Assembly (NCBI GenBank): GCA_028275245.1
Contig: JAPWVA010000105.1
Coordinates: 1-5,441, forward strand
DNA: 5,441 nt
Origin: Actinomycetota bacterium
GTDB taxonomy: Bacteria > Actinomycetota > Geothermincolia > Geothermincolales > RBG-13-55-18
Direction of reading: 5' to 3'
Part shown: piece by piece, positions 5,167 to 5,441 of the stretch
Layout: each line of letters starts with the position of its first letter
Numbering within the stretch: the first letter of the stretch is position 1
Translations under genes and position numbers: made by a program
Notes under the pieces: generated by a model
Seen by the model: only the letters and a program-made list of their open reading frames with translations
Databases searched by the model: none
What the model was told of the DNA's origin: nothing

Positions 5167-5194
5167 GACTTTTAATTTAAAGTCATTCTACAAT
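5165..5194 (+). promoter_or_regulatory. Sigma-A-type promoter of the AbfD/HpaB-family gene
   Basis: A -35 box TTGACT (5165-5170, 5/6 to consensus) and a -10 box TACAAT (5189-5194, 5/6) are separated by 18 bp. Transcription would start near 5200, leaving a leader of about 40 nt to ATG 5240. The palindrome at 5166-5185 covers the -35 and most of the spacer, so a bound repressor would block RNA polymerase. Confidence 0.65.
5166..5185. promoter_or_regulatory. 20-bp palindromic operator, probable TetR-family site
   Basis: TGACTTTTAATTTAAAGTCA is a dyad centred between 5175 and 5176; nine of ten base pairs are symmetric (T5173/T5178 breaks it). Size, symmetry and position in the divergent intergenic region next to a TetR-type gene are typical of such operators. 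It overlaps the promoter of the rightward gene and lies just upstream of the SD of the leftward regulator, so it could control both. Binding by this regulator is inferred. Confidence 0.65.
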
Positions 5195-5223
5195 ATTCAT
5201 GGCGTCGTGTAAAACTCGATTTG

Positions 5224-5230
5224 AAGGGGG
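5224..5230 (+). promoter_or_regulatory. Shine-Dalgarno of the AbfD/HpaB-family gene
   Basis: AAGGGGG ends 9 nt before ATG 5240 and fixes this start. The next in-frame ATG (residue 14) has no comparable site. Confidence 0.7.
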
Positions 5231-5239
5231 TAGGTAACC

Positions 5240-5441
5240 ATGCGTACCTCGGCCGAGTATAGGGAGAAGCTCAAGTCCATGCGGCCCAACATCTACATGG
5301 GAGGGGAGATCCTGGGCAGGGAAGACCTGCCGGGCACCGAGATAATGGACCTCACCTTCGAGCTGGCCGCCCATCCCGATTACCGCCAACTCTGCACCGC
5401 TACCTCCCACCTCACCGGTGAGACCATCAACCGCTTCTGCC
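5240..5441 (+). CDS. 4-hydroxybutyryl-CoA dehydratase / HpaB-family flavoprotein, N-terminal fragment
   Basis: Only the first 67 codons are in the window; the gene runs off the right edge. The start MRTSAEYREKLKSMRPNIYM, then TEIMDLTFELAAHPDYRQL and TATSHLTGETINRF, matches the N-terminal pattern of AbfD (4-hydroxybutyryl-CoA dehydratase / vinylacetyl-CoA isomerase). That pattern is TAEQYxESL..., VYMFGE, TYELAxDP, then a (T/S)xLTGxxINRF-like segment. It is shared with 4-hydroxyphenylacetate 3-hydroxylase (HpaB) relatives, all FAD-dependent. AbfD itself also carries a [4Fe-4S] cluster; its ligands would lie beyond the window, so the exact activity cannot be decided. An anaerobic acyl-CoA role is favoured by context: a divergent TetR regulator with an operator over the promoter, and Fe-S assembly genes nearby. 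No symbol is given because paralogues are common in this family. Confidence 0.85.
   Translation, partial: MRTSAEYREKLKSMRPNIYMGGEILGREDLPGTEIMDLTFELAAHPDYRQLCTATSHLTGETINRFC

Noticed and set aside
5183..5410. 75-codon minus-strand ORF opposite the AbfD/HpaB-family fragment
   Set aside because: The plus strand encodes a recognisable N-terminus with SD and promoter; the minus ORF is its shadow and crosses the operator region.

Overview
The window is GC-rich bacterial DNA. It has tightly packed genes, G-rich Shine-Dalgarno sequences (AGGAGGGGG, AAGGGGG), GTG as well as ATG starts, and one short AT-rich island at about 5121-5220. The gene content suggests an anaerobe: a SufC/SufB-type Fe-S pair without the rest of a SUF operon, and the beginning of a 4-hydroxybutyryl-CoA dehydratase/HpaB-family gene. 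An anaerobic actinobacterium or another deep-branching high-GC Gram-positive lineage would fit. That placement is inference; nothing here fixes the taxonomy.

Layout from left to right. Positions 1-114 are a non-coding leader with a strong hairpin directly ahead of the first gene. Positions 115-1749 (+) encode a soluble sensor histidine kinase with a variable N-terminal sensor region, a PAS domain, and complete HisKA and HATPase_c domains. It converges, across 50 bp, on the end of a leftward pair: an ABC ATPase of the SufC family (3121-3879, -) followed by a SufB/SufD-fold scaffold protein (1800-3035, -). The pair resembles the two-gene minimal SUF-like (SmsCB) Fe-S assembly arrangement known from archaea and anaerobic bacteria. 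No SufS, SufU, SufE or second SufB/D paralogue is present.

Positions 3880-4239 hold no convincing gene. They carry a 15-bp tandem repeat close to sufC and a run of nested inverted repeats that fold better as leftward-strand RNA. A 68-codon Cys-rich ORF (4240-4446, -) lies just after a TetR/AcrR-family regulator (4479 to about 5140, -). The regulator's helix-turn-helix is intact in one frame, but that frame has no usable start codon. A well-placed SD and ATG sit one base out of frame, which suggests a 1-nt indel.

Positions 5141-5239 form a divergent control region with a near-perfect 20-bp palindrome overlapping a good sigma-A-type promoter. That promoter reads into a truncated AbfD/HpaB-family gene (5240 to the window end, +). 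The simplest model is that the TetR protein represses the divergent acyl-CoA-metabolism gene, while sufC-sufB is a separate Fe-S assembly unit with its own upstream leader. The dehydratase family includes [4Fe-4S] flavoenzymes, so proximity to an Fe-S assembly pair may be meaningful, but this is inference.
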